53,695 nt of DNA from Thermoguttaceae bacterium (GTDB taxonomy: Bacteria > Planctomycetota > Planctomycetia > Pirellulales > Thermoguttaceae). Where the stretch lies: assembly GCA_017937685.1 (NCBI GenBank), contig JAGBDD010000065.1, positions 1 through 53,695 of the forward strand. The letters run 5' to 3'. The position numbers were made by a program, and so were the translations under genes. Shown in pieces: positions 16,238-25,300 of this stretch. The notes below the pieces were generated by a model. The model was given only the letters and a program-made list of their open reading frames with translations, had not been told where the DNA came from and searched no databases. The first letter of the stretch is position 1, and each line of letters begins with the position of its first letter.

Positions 16238-17569
16238 ATGTTTTTTTTCAAAAATAAAACCCCGATTTCGTCGCCGTCCCTTCACTGGTTCGTCGGCGTT
16301 CATATTTCGTCCAAGGCGCGCAAACTTGAAACGGCGCTCGTCGGCTTGGAAGGGTCTCGTCCCGGCGCCGGCGTCGTCCTTCCCAAAAGTATGTCGTTCG
16401 ACCTTCCGGAGGAAATTTTTACCGCGTTCGACGAATTGCGCGCGCAACTCGACGCCGAAAACGACGCTCCGACCGCCGGTTCCTCCGGTCGCGTTTCGGA
16501 GTCGGCGCCCGCGGACGCGCCGTCCGACTTAACCCAACTTTTCCAAATTCGCGTGATGCTGGCGACGCTTCAAACGGAGGCGATCGAAGCCCTGCTCGCG
16601 GAAACCGACGTTCGCCAAGACGAACTCGTCGCCGTCGCAATCAACGATCCCGGCGTCTGGACGCGCGCCGCCGATTGGGACGCGCCGCCGACTCGTTACG
16701 GCCTCGCCGACGGCGCCCTCTTCGCGGAAAAAACCGGATTGAACGTCGTCGACGCGTTCGTCGGCAAAGATTGGTCGACCGAAGGTCGCGGCGTTCCCGC
16801 GTTCGCGTTGCCGTATTGGACGTTGCTCGGCGGCTCCGAACGCGACCGACTTTTGATCGATCTCGGCGAAACGGCGCGCTGGACGTATATTCCGTCGGCG
16901 ACGACCGACAAAAAATCTTGGTCGCGCGTCGCGTTTCAAGAAGTCGTCCCTTGCGGCTCGCTCTTGAACGCGTTAACCGAAGCGACGACCAAAGGACGAT
17001 CGCAACTCGACGTCGGCGGGCGCCTTTCCGTGCAAGGAAGCCGGAACGCCGAACTTCTCGACTTTTGGCGGGAAGCTCGGCGGGCGCGGGGCAAGGACGC
17101 CCTTCCGCCGCGTTATTTTTCCTCCCCCCTTTCCTCGACGCTCGACGCGCCGTTCTATTTGGAGGCTCTCCAAAAAGACGAATCCCGACGTTTCAACGCC
17201 CTCGACGCCCTTTGCACCGCGGTTCATTTTATCGCCGAATCGGTCGCGGAAAGCGTCGAGGCGAACGCCGCCCGTTTCAACGAGCCGTTCGACGTCGTTT
17301 TGACCGGCGCCGCGAAGCAAAACGGACTCCTGTTCAACCGACTTTCCGCCCTTTTTACCCCGCGCCAGTTCCACTCGCTCGACGAATACGGCTTTCTCGA
17401 AGACTCGTTCGACGCGGTCGCCGTCGCAATGTTGGGCGCGCTCTTCGCGGCGGGCGTTCCGGCCTCCCTTCCGCAACTGACCGGCGCGGCTCGGGAGTCG
17501 CTCCTCGGACGCGTTTCCCCCGGAACGCCGGAAAATTGGAAGCGTTTTTGGCAGTTTCGCCTCGTTTGA
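16238..17569 (+). CDS. AnmK-like protein (anhydro-MurNAc kinase family), probably degenerate
   Basis: A 443-residue protein whose centre and C-terminus resemble anhydro-N-acetylmuramic acid kinase, which recycles cell-wall sugar. The best match is the segment VVDAFVGKDWSTEGRGVPAF (residues 170-189), equivalent to VxADFRxxDxAxGGQGAPL in AnmK. Later come LLIDLGETARWTYIP (the usual NIGGIANxT strand) and DVVLTGAAKQNGLLFNRLSALF (the GGGxxN region). By hand alignment the catalytic Asp of the DFR motif becomes Ala173, the following Arg becomes Val175, and the N-terminal SGTSxDG ATP loop is not recognisable (VGVHISSKARKLE). So the fold is likely but kinase activity is doubtful. GGAG lies 8 bases before the ATG. 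The gene stands alone between gaps of 270 and 460 bp. Confidence 0.65.
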   Translation: MFFFKNKTPISSPSLHWFVGVHISSKARKLETALVGLEGSRPGAGVVLPKSMSFDLPEEIFTAFDELRAQLDAENDAPTAGSSGRVSESAPADAPSDLTQLFQIRVMLATLQTEAIEALLAETDVRQDELVAVAINDPGVWTRAADWDAPPTRYGLADGALFAEKTGLNVVDAFVGKDWSTEGRGVPAFALPYWTLLGGSERDRLLIDLGETARWTYIPSATTDKKSWSRVAFQEVVPCGSLLNALTEATTKGRSQLDVGGRLSVQGSRNAELLDFWREARRARGKDALPPRYFSSPLSSTLDAPFYLEALQKDESRRFNALDALCTAVHFIAESVAESVEANAARFNEPFDVVLTGAAKQNGLLFNRLSALFTPRQFHSLDEYGFLEDSFDAVAVAMLGALFAAGVPASLPQLTGAARESLLGRVSPGTPENWKRFWQFRLV

Positions 17570-17676
17570 CGCGACGCCCACCGTTAAACTCGACGCGATC
17601 GTCAGAACCTGACCGGCGGAGTCTCCGCCGTCCGTCGCGTTCTTCGCTCGGGTTCAACGCCCCGTTTTTTCTCTCC

Positions 17677-17725
17677 GCAAAAGGCCGTCTCGACCCGTTT
17701 CTTTAAAACGCCGACGGTCTTTTGC
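17677..17725 (+). terminator. Possible terminator after AnmK-like gene
   Basis: GCAAAAGGCCGTC (17677-17689) pairs with GACGGTCTTTTGC (17713-17725) with one G-T wobble and a 23-base loop. The TTTT at the end of the stem would serve as the U-tract. It lies 108 bp after the stop. Confidence 0.4.
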
Positions 17726-18028
17726 TATTTCACCTATTCCTCTCATTCTCTCTTCTTCGTCGCGGCTAAGGCGTTATTTCCGGCATAAACCGCGCGACCG
17801 GTCGACGTTTTTTCAGGAAAAAAGTCGGTTTTTATTCGCGTTCCCTTGTTTCGAGCGCCGATTTCGACTATATTAAAAGAAAAGACGTCGAGCGACGCGT
17901 CCAACGACGCCCAACAAACGCTAATCGACGACGGTTTTATTGATTTTAACGAATTTAACGTCGATCGTCCGACGATTTTCCGCGTCTTTTCCTCAACAAC
18001 AAGCGGTTGCCGCCGCGAGAAAGCGCTT
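17726..18028. other. Gap upstream of HIT gene
   Basis: The gap between the AnmK-like stop (17569) and the HIT start (18029) holds the possible terminator above, a promoter (17846-17874) and an AT-rich leader. The HIT reading frame is open upstream to 17846, but that part lies across the promoter and does not resemble HIT proteins. Confidence 0.4.
17846..17874 (+). promoter_or_regulatory. Predicted promoter for HIT/M20 genes
   Basis: TTGTTT (17846-17851), 17-bp spacer, TATATT (17869-17874). The leader to the HIT ATG is about 148 nt. Confidence 0.5.
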
Positions 18029-18376
18029 ATGTCCGAAAAAACCATTTTTAAACGCATTATCGATAAAGAGATTCCGGCGTCGATCGTTTATGAAGACGAC
18101 CTCTGCTTGGCGTTTCACGACGTCGCGCCGCAAGCGCCGGTTCACGTCCTCGTTATCCCGAAAAAAGAGTTGCGTTCGCTCGACGACGTCGAGCCGGAGG
18201 ACGCGCCGCTGATCGGGCATATTTTCGCCGTCATTCGCCGTTTAGCTCGCGAACTCGGCGTCGCCGAAGAGGGATACCGCGTCGTCTCGAACTGCGGTCA
18301 AAACGCGATGCAGACGGTTCCGCACCTCCACTTTCACCTGATCGGCGGACGCGGTTTCGCTTGGCCGCCGGGGTAA
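18029..18376 (+). CDS. HIT-family nucleotide-binding hydrolase (HINT-like)
   Basis: A 115-residue cytoplasmic protein of the histidine triad superfamily, HINT branch, which hydrolyses nucleotide phosphoramidates and similar substrates. It starts TIFKRIIDKEIPASIVYEDD, contains FHDVAPQAPVHVLVIPKKE, and has the triad QTVPHLHFHLIGGR (HxHxH) near residues 97-110. Length and motif order match bacterial HINT proteins closely. I chose the ATG at 18029-18031 because family members start there; GAGAAAG lies 7 bases upstream. The M20 peptidase gene follows 103 bp later on the same strand and may be co-transcribed. Confidence 0.95.
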   Translation: MSEKTIFKRIIDKEIPASIVYEDDLCLAFHDVAPQAPVHVLVIPKKELRSLDDVEPEDAPLIGHIFAVIRRLARELGVAEEGYRVVSNCGQNAMQTVPHLHFHLIGGRGFAWPPG

Positions 18377-18479
18377 TTTTTGCGTTTCCTCGCCCGAACG
18401 ATATTCAAAACCGCCGGATAACGCCGCCGTCGCCGTTTTTTTTTTCGCGACGCTACAGATTTTTCACGTCAAAAACAAA

Positions 18480-19883
18480 ATGAACGAAACCGATAAATAT
18501 AACGACTACAAGTATCATATCGAAACGAACAAAGAGGCGTTCCTCTCGCAATGGTTCGAGGCGCTTCGTATTCCGAGCGTTAGCGCCCAACGCGAACACA
18601 AGGACGACGTCCGTCGAATGGCCGGTTGGCTCGTTTCGTTCCTCCGCGCCAATCTCGGCTTGAACTCGCGCACGATCGAAACCGGCGGAGCTCCGCTCGT
18701 TTACGCCGAATCGCCGAAAATCCCCGGGGCGCCGACCGTCCTTATTTACGGGCACTACGACGTTCAACCGGCCGAACCGTTCGAAGAATGGGTTTCGCCG
18801 CCGTTCGAGCCGACGATTCGCAACGGCAAAGTCTACTGCCGCGGCGCGAACGACGACAAGGGCCAATGGAGCGCGCACCTCTGCGGTCTCCAAACCTACT
18901 TGGCGGTCAACGGCTCCTTCCCGATTCAAATTAAATTCATCCTCGAAGGCGAAGAGGAAGTCGGGAGCGACGGTCTTTCGACTTTCCTCGGCGTCGAAAA
19001 GAATCGTCAACTCTTGGCTTGCGACGCGATCGTCGTTAGCGACACGTCGGCGGCGGGCCCCGGTATCCCCGCGATCACTTACGGCCTGCGCGGCGTCGTC
19101 GGTTTCGAAGTGAAGACGATCGGCCCGAATCGCGACCTCCACTCCGGCATTTACGGCGGTTCCGTCTACAACCCGGCGATCGCGTTGGCGAAAATTATCG
19201 ACTCGATTATCGACGAGAACGGCAAGATTCAAATTCCCGGTTTTTACGACGACGTCGTCGAAATTTCGCCGATGGAACGCGAAGCGCTGGCCGGCAATCC
19301 GTTCGACGAAAAGGAAAATAAGGCGCACATCGGTATCGACGCGGAGTTCGGCGAGCCGGAATACACGACGCTCGAACGTCGCGGCGCGCGTCCGGCCTTC
19401 GACGTCAACGGTCTCACCAGCGGTTACCAAGGCGAAGGGGGCAAAACGATCATTCCGAGCTGGGCGTCGGCGAAGATCACTTTCCGCACCGTCCCGAACC
19501 AAGACCCGGAAAAGATTCGCGAAGGGCTCCGCCAACACCTCGCGAAGGTAACGCCGCCGGGAATCAAGACGGAGCTGACCTGTTCGCAAGGCTCCGGCGG
19601 GATGGTGATTCCGCTCGACGGCCCGTTCATCGTCGCGGCGAGCGACGCTCTCGAACGCGTTCACGGACGGCGTCCGCTCTTCGTCCGCGACGGCGGTTCG
19701 ATTCCGATCGTCGCGAAGTTGCGTCAAGAGTTGAACGCCGAAACTATTTTGGTCGGTTTCGGGCTCGAAGACGACGGGATTCACTCGCCGAACGAAAAAT
19801 TCGACCTCCGCTCTTTCTTCGACGGCGTTCAAACGAGCGCGCTCCTTTGGGACGCGTTTGCGAAAATTTCGCTCGAAAAATAA
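18480..19883 (+). CDS. M20-family dipeptidase/metallopeptidase
   Basis: A 467-residue cytoplasmic zinc peptidase of the M20 family, DapE/carnosinase-like type. Metal and catalytic motifs are VLIYGHYDVQPAEPFEEW near residue 90 (His metal ligand, catalytic Asp), YCRGANDDKGQW near 120 (bridging Asp), LEGEEEVGS near 157 (general-base Glu then Glu ligand), and VVSDTSAAGPG near 185 (Asp ligand). The last His ligand lies in LEDDGIHSPNEKFDL near 440. The inserted dimerisation domain begins with GLRGVVGFEV and LHSGIYGGSVYNP. By family knowledge it cleaves dipeptides or related amides. There is no clear Shine-Dalgarno sequence before the ATG (ACGTCAAAAACAAA precedes it), so translation may depend on the upstream HIT transcript or on a leader low in structure. 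Confidence 0.95.
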   Translation: MNETDKYNDYKYHIETNKEAFLSQWFEALRIPSVSAQREHKDDVRRMAGWLVSFLRANLGLNSRTIETGGAPLVYAESPKIPGAPTVLIYGHYDVQPAEPFEEWVSPPFEPTIRNGKVYCRGANDDKGQWSAHLCGLQTYLAVNGSFPIQIKFILEGEEEVGSDGLSTFLGVEKNRQLLACDAIVVSDTSAAGPGIPAITYGLRGVVGFEVKTIGPNRDLHSGIYGGSVYNPAIALAKIIDSIIDENGKIQIPGFYDDVVEISPMEREALAGNPFDEKENKAHIGIDAEFGEPEYTTLERRGARPAFDVNGLTSGYQGEGGKTIIPSWASAKITFRTVPNQDPEKIREGLRQHLAKVTPPGIKTELTCSQGSGGMVIPLDGPFIVAASDALERVHGRRPLFVRDGGSIPIVAKLRQELNAETILVGFGLEDDGIHSPNEKFDLRSFFDGVQTSALLWDAFAKISLEK

Positions 19884-19993
19884 CTTAACGTTCGTCAAAA
19901 CCGGCGATCCGAAAGCGTCCGCGGCCCCTTCTTCGCGATTCGGCGGCGGACGCTCGATTTCGTTTCTTGCCTTAACCTTAGGGAGTTCTCCCC

Positions 19994-21205
19994 TTGTCCT
20001 CCGCCGACCAAGCCAACGACGCGTCGAATTCATCGCCTTTCGAGTTCGAAATTCCGCCTTCGCGATTTTTCCCGCCGGTTGAAGCGGCGGAGCCGGACGG
20101 CCTTCTCGGAATCGCTTTCGACGGCGCGCTCTATCCCGATTTAATCGTCGACGCGCTCGTTCACGGCGTTTTTCCTTGGCCCTTTACCGTTCCCGAAGAC
20201 GTCGCCGACGTCGACCTCAACGATTTTAACAATTTTAACGACGAAGACAAGGGATTCGAAGAGTTCGACGACGAGGATAATTTCAACGAAAACAACGATT
20301 ACGAAGATTTTGACGACGAAGACGCGGACTTCGAAGAGTTCGACGACGCGGACGATTTCAACGAAAACGACGATTACGAAGATTTTGACGACGAAGACGA
20401 GAGCGATTTCGCCGTTTTCGACGAAAAAGCCGACGTCGCCGACGCGCTTTTCTCCGCGCTCTCGCCGCGTTGCCGAAACGCCGTTTGGGAAGGTTTCGAC
20501 GTTTCGTCGCTAAGCCGACTCGGCGAACTCCGCGTCGCGCCGCCCCAACAAAACCAACAAAACCAACAAAACCAACAAAACCAACAAAACCAACAAAACC
20601 AACAAAACCAACAAAACCAACAAAACCAACAAAATCCCGCTAATCAAACGCACGACGAAACGAATCGCCCGACGGCGACGCGAGAACTTCTCGGCTGGTG
20701 GTCGCCCGACCCGCGAGCGATTTTCGAGTTGGACAATTTTCACGTTTCGCGGCGGCTCGAGCGGACGATCCGGAGCGGCAAGTTCCGCGTTACGTTCGAC
20801 GAAGCGTTTCCGGAGGTAATGCTCGGTTGCGCGAACGCGAAAGAACGGGCTAACGGCGAAAGTTGGATAACTCGGGAATTTTACGCGAGTTACTGCCGAC
20901 TTTTCGAACTCGGGCTCGCGCACAGCGCCGAATGTTGGCTCGGCGACCGGCTCGTCGGCGGCGTTTACGGCGTCGCGATCAACGGTTTTTTCGACGGCGA
21001 GTCGATGTTTTCGGTCGAGCGCGACGCTTCGAAAGTCGCGTTGGTCGCCCTGTTGCGCCGTTTAAAAGCGCTCGATTTTCAACTTTTCGACCTGCAAATC
21101 CTCAACGATCACACGGCGAGCCTCGGCGGTCGCGAAATTCCGCGCGCCGAATACCTCCGGCGTTTGAAGCTCGCGCTCCGAACGCCGACGCGCTTCGTTC
21201 CTTAA
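19994..21205 (+). CDS. aat: Leucyl/phenylalanyl-tRNA-protein transferase with a large low-complexity insertion
   Basis: Transfers Leu or Phe from tRNA to N-terminal Arg/Lys of proteins, marking them for the N-end-rule ClpS/ClpAP pathway. Aat blocks are clear: FPPVEAAEPDGLLGIAFDG, then HGVFPWPF (residues 57-64), LGWWSPDPRAIFELDNFHVS (233-252), then WITREFYASYCRLFELGLAHS, VGGVYGVAINGFFDGESMF and DASKVALVALL. Normally fewer than ten residues separate the PWF and WWSPDP blocks; here there are about 165. They comprise two 25-residue acidic repeats (FEEFDDxDxFNENxDYEDFD) and ten QQN triplets. Total length is 403 against about 200-240 usual. The start is TTG at 19994 with AGGGAG upstream and no competing ATG. 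A strong stem-loop follows the gene. Confidence 0.93.
   Translation: MSSADQANDASNSSPFEFEIPPSRFFPPVEAAEPDGLLGIAFDGALYPDLIVDALVHGVFPWPFTVPEDVADVDLNDFNNFNDEDKGFEEFDDEDNFNENNDYEDFDDEDADFEEFDDADDFNENDDYEDFDDEDESDFAVFDEKADVADALFSALSPRCRNAVWEGFDVSSLSRLGELRVAPPQQNQQNQQNQQNQQNQQNQQNQQNQQNQQNPANQTHDETNRPTATRELLGWWSPDPRAIFELDNFHVSRRLERTIRSGKFRVTFDEAFPEVMLGCANAKERANGESWITREFYASYCRLFELGLAHSAECWLGDRLVGGVYGVAINGFFDGESMFSVERDASKVALVALLRRLKALDFQLFDLQILNDHTASLGGREIPRAEYLRRLKLALRTPTRFVP
20250..20399 (+). repeat. 75-bp tandem duplication inside aat
   Basis: Two adjacent near-identical 75-bp units (20250-20324 and 20325-20399) each encode an acidic 25-residue block with FEEFDD and DYEDFDDED. The units differ at only a few bases, so the duplication is recent on an evolutionary scale. 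Confidence 0.85.
20546..20635 (+). repeat. Ten-copy 9-bp microsatellite (CAACAAAAC) inside aat
   Basis: Ten tandem copies of CAACAAAAC, each coding Gln-Gln-Asn, nearly perfect (the last ends AAT). The 9-bp unit keeps the frame whatever the copy number, so length variants would change the linker without breaking the protein. Confidence 0.95.
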
Positions 21206-21286
21206 CGCCAAGTTCTCCTCGGACGCCTCGACGCAACAACGTTAAAATCGATTTAAACGCTAAAATCGACCTCCCAAAAACAAAAA

Positions 21287-21325
21287 GACGACGCGTTTTT
21301 TTTCTCAACGCGTCGTCCGTTTTTC
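21287..21325 (+). terminator. Rho-independent terminator after aat (bidirectional)
   Basis: GACGACGCGTT (21287-21297) pairs perfectly with AACGCGTCGTC (21307-21317), followed by CGTTTTT. AAAAA precedes the stem, so it may also work on the minus strand. Confidence 0.8.
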
Positions 21326-21443
21326 TTCCAACGCGTTAGCGTTAAAAGCCGCAAAAAAGAAAAAATCCCAACGTTTTGTCCCCCGCGCGCCGTCCGCCTT
21401 CGACGTTCCTAAACGCCGGCGTTAAAATCCGCGCCCAAGAAAC

Positions 21444-21476
21444 GCAAAAACGACGACGTTTCCCACCGAAACGTCG
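21444..21476 (-). terminator. Terminator after the histidine kinase gene
   Basis: CGACGTTTC (21454-21462) pairs with GAAACGTCG (21468-21476) around a 5-base loop. On the minus strand it is followed by a T-run (AAAAA at 21446-21450 on the plus strand). It lies 40 bp past the kinase stop. The 21206-21515 gap holds only this and the aat terminator. Confidence 0.65.
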
Positions 21477-21515
21477 CCGTTTTATCGTTATAATCGATTT
21501 TTCGCGCCGAACGTT

Positions 21516-22295
21516 TTATTCTTCCCCCGTCGCCGTCGTTCCGTTTTCGGTTGAAATGCGCCGAATCGACGGAAAAGCTAGGGTGAACTGCGTGCCTCGT
21601 CCAGGTTCGCTTTGAATCGCGATGCGTCCGCCGTGTCCCTCGACAATTTTCCGCACCGTCGGGAGCCCGAGTCCGGTGCCGCTGCGTTTTGTCGAGAAAA
21701 ACGGCTCGAAAATCCGTTGAAGCGTCGCGTCGTCGATTCCGCGTCCGGAGTCGATTAGGTCGATCGCGGTTTCGGCGCCGCAAAGTCGGGTTCGCACCCA
21801 AACTTGCCCGCCGCCTTCCGCCGCCGCTTGCGCCGCGTTCAAGAGCAAATTCAAGATCGCGCGGTCGAACGAGCGTTTGTCGATGCGGATTGTCGGCGCG
21901 TCGCTCGAATAAAACTCCAAAATTTCGACGCCGAGCGCTTCCGCTTGCGGTCGAAAAAACTCGACGATCTCCTTCAATTCCCGATTCGGATCGGCGGGCG
22001 ACAGCTCGAGACGATGCGCGCGAGTAAAGTCGAGAAACTCGTTGAGCAACTCTTCGAGCCGAGTCGTTTCGCGGCGCGCCGTCTCGACGCGTTTCAAAGC
22101 CCGACGGCGTTGCGGCGAGTCCTCCAACTCTTCGACGTCCTCGGCGAGAAGCTCCATATTCAGCCGAATCGTCGATAGCGGATTCTTGACTTCGTGCGCG
22201 AGCGCGCCGGCCAAAAACGCGATTTCCGCGTACATTTCCTCCAAACGCCGATTCAAACCGTTCGGCGTAAAGTCTTTCACCGTCGACGGATCCAT
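21516..22295 (-). CDS. Orphan soluble sensor histidine kinase
   Basis: A 259-residue kinase core with no membrane segment and only about 25 residues before the dimerisation helix, so sensing must come through a partner or a cytosolic signal. The H-box is FLAGALAHEVKNPLSTIRLN (His near residue 34). ATP-binding boxes follow: N box NLLLNAAQAAAEGG, G1 DLIDSGRGIDDA, F FEPFFSTKRSG, G2 GTGLGLPTVRKIVEGHGG. This resembles NtrB/AtoS-type cores. No response regulator gene is in the window. AAGGAG lies about 15 bases before the ATG. It follows the 1598-residue protein gene by 67 bp on the same strand, so the two may be an operon and functionally linked (inference). Confidence 0.93.
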   Translation of the reverse strand: MDPSTVKDFTPNGLNRRLEEMYAEIAFLAGALAHEVKNPLSTIRLNMELLAEDVEELEDSPQRRRALKRVETARRETTRLEELLNEFLDFTRAHRLELSPADPNRELKEIVEFFRPQAEALGVEILEFYSSDAPTIRIDKRSFDRAILNLLLNAAQAAAEGGGQVWVRTRLCGAETAIDLIDSGRGIDDATLQRIFEPFFSTKRSGTGLGLPTVRKIVEGHGGRIAIQSEPGRGTQFTLAFPSIRRISTENGTTATGEE

Positions 22296-22362
22296 TCCCG
22301 CTCGTTTTCTCCTTATTCCGCAACGTTCGCCACGAGCGTCGCTCGCGCTCGCCGCGCTCGAT

Positions 22363-25300
22363 CTAATCGTCGAGTTCCAAATCGTTTAACGCTCGCCGCA
22401 GTTGTCGCCCGACCTCGTCGCGCGGCAGTCTCACGATCGGGAAAACCGGCGTCGGATTGAAAGCGTCGGTCTTCGTTTCTCGTTCGCGGCGCTCCTCTTT
22501 CGAATCGACCCGCGACGCGACGACCTCGTCTTGCAACGCGTTCAACCACTCCGGCAACTCGAATCCGGCGCCGCTCGGAGCTTTCGCAAACTCCTCGATT
22601 TGCCGCTTCAACTCTTGGAAAACCGGATTCGCTTCGTCGCCGCGCCGCGCTTCGGAAATCGCGTCGAACACCAAGCCGCACATCTGCGCGACGTCGAGCG
22701 GACGCACAAACCGCTCCATCAAACGTTCGCGGACGCTTTGCAGGCAAATGCCGTATCGCTCCGTTAATTTATTATAATTGCGCAAACTTTCCAGCGAAAG
22801 ATCGGCGCTCTTCGTCTTGACGTTGCGCTTCCAAAGCTCCGCGGCGTCTCGGCGTCCGGCTCGAATCAGCGCGTCGTGAACCCAATACACCGGCTTCAAG
22901 TTCCAAGCGATGCGTTCGTAATTCGCCAACACGCGTAAGAAATCGAGGAACATATACAACTTTTCGCCTCGATCCGATTGCGTCGTCGTGCTGTTATAAT
23001 CGACGTATTCGGTATAATTTTCCGCGACGCATTCGAGCGCGATTTCCAACAAGCTCGCCGCCCGCTCCAAGGTCTCGACGCCGTCGACGATTTGCGTCGC
23101 CAGTTTATCGCCAAACTCGACGTCGTTCTTTTCTCGTTTCAACTCGCAAAGAGTCGTCAAGTAGACGCGCGTTCCTTGGTGCAAAATCGCCCGAATGTTG
23201 CGAAAACTTAAAAACGACTGCGTAAACAAATCGGCGCCGTACTCTTGGATAAACGTCTTTAACGCGTTCCACTGTCCCGGCGTCGCGATCGCTTCGACCG
23301 ACGAAATGCGAATATGCTGACTATGCGCCAACCACCGGGACAACAGCGCGTCCATCGTCCGCTCCAAGTAGGCGACGAGCGCTTCGTCGTTCGACGCGAA
23401 ACCGCCGTCCGGTCGCACTCGCCAATATTTCGACGATTCGGCGAGCGTTTCGGCCAAACCGCGCGTCGCCGTTTCGACGAGCCGGTCGAACTCGGTGATC
23501 GACCCGGGCGCCGACAAGCGCGCCTGCTCCATTTTTTGAACGCAACGGAGGAGTTCAAACGTTTCGGCGAAGAGTCCGAGACGCGGCGCGTACTCGAACA
23601 AGCGCGTTACCGCCTGCTGCAAACGCCGACAATCGACGATCGCCTTCGCGTCTCCGCCCCGCGAGGTCGGGATGTAAAGGAGCGTTTCGTTTTCTAAGCG
23701 AGCGATCAATTCCGGCCAAACGCGGCGCGTTCGCTTCGAATCGACGCGCAACATCGCCCCGAACGTTTCGAGCGCTTTCGACTTCCAAGGTTTCGCGTAT
23801 TTTTCCGACGTTTCGTCGCGGAGCGCCGCTTTCAAGAAAACGATCGCGTCCTCGACCTCGACGATCGTCCAGATCACGCGGTCGAGCAAAATTTCCTTCG
23901 TTCCGCGCAACTGATCGTAAGCGGCCAAACCGTCGGCGGTTCCGTTCGGTTTCGGAATACGGAAGCGCGACGCTTGGTCGAGCAGCTCGTACAAATCGCG
24001 CTCGAAAACGTTCGCTTGCGCCAACCAACCTTCAAGGCGAAGGCGAGCGTCGCTCAACGTTTCGTCGTCGAACGGCTCGATCGGTTCCGAAACCGCCGCG
24101 CCGCGTAAAATCGGGGACTTGCCGGTCGCGAATTTCCAAAGTTTCGCCGTCGAATAGACGAACGCAAGCAACTCGTTGACGCGATCGGTCTCTTGCGCGA
24201 ACTCGTAATCGTCCCCTTCGTCGTTAAACTTCGCCCCTTTTCCCTCGACGACGTCGTCGTCGACGCCGTCCTCGGCGCTGTCTCGGAACGTCATATTATC
24301 GTAAGCCGCGCCGTACAACGGATCGATTCCGCGCTTGTCGTCGTCTTCTTCGTCGCCGTCCCAAGCGCCGTCGTAATCGTCGGAATCGTCAAAGGCCTCA
24401 AACTCCACCGACGCGGAGGAGGCGTTCCCGCCGTCGACGCTCAAATTCGTCGAATCTTGCGCGTTATGTCCATTTTCCGCCGCGTCGTTTTCGCTCCCGT
24501 CGAGACTGCGCAACAGGCGGCGCGTCAATTTTTCGACGTCGTTCGGCCCGAGCCCGTCGGAGTCGCGCAACTCTTCCGCCGCCGCGACGCCGTCCGCGTC
24601 GCCGTTTTCTTCGAACGTCCGAATCAGTTCCGCCCAAAGTTCCTTTTTGCGACGCTCGTTCTCTTCCTCGGGCGTCGTCGGCGCGTCGTCGTTTTGGCGC
24701 GACGTTTTTCCGGCGTCGACGCCAAAACTCGGATTGGAAACGCTAATCGTTTTCCCGCCCCCGAAAACGCTCTCTTGGTAACGGCGGCGAACGGAGGGCG
24801 CCAACCGCAGTTCGTTCAACACAATCTGCATAAAGACGCGATACGTCAAGAATTTCGGGAAAACGTTCGCGTTGTCGCGATAAAAGCGCTCAAACTCCTC
24901 CGGCGACGGCAAATTCTCGACGTCGACCGCTCGCGCCGCGTCCTTAAAGGTCGCTTTCACGACGAGCTTCGGAATCCCGAGCGAGGAATATCCGGCGAAC
25001 TTCGTCGCTAAAATCAGTCGGCGCGCCAAGTCGGCGAGGACGGGATTCTCCGTTTTGAACGTTATTTTCTTATCGAAACGATCCGGGTCGAGGCGCAGCG
25101 TCGGAATCGTCCAGTTTTCGCCGGCGTTCGCTTCGACGCGGTCGAGGAACGTTTTCGTCAAATTCCAACGACGCAGGTATTCTTCTTGCGTCAAGTCGGC
25201 GCCAAAGGGGTCGGAGCGTCGCGAACCGGAGGCGCCGCGCTCTTTCTCCGCCGCGCCGGGCTCGCTCCAAACTTGTTCGATCCAAGAAAACGCGATCGTA

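Noticed and set aside
17743..18057. Minus-strand 104-residue frame overlapping the HIT promoter and start
   Set aside because: No ribosome site or family likeness, and it runs across the HIT start and its promoter.
20546..20635. The 9-bp repeat in aat as a CRISPR-like or origin-iteron array
   Set aside because: It has no spacers, lies in frame inside a protein and codes a clean QQN repeat, so it is a coding microsatellite.
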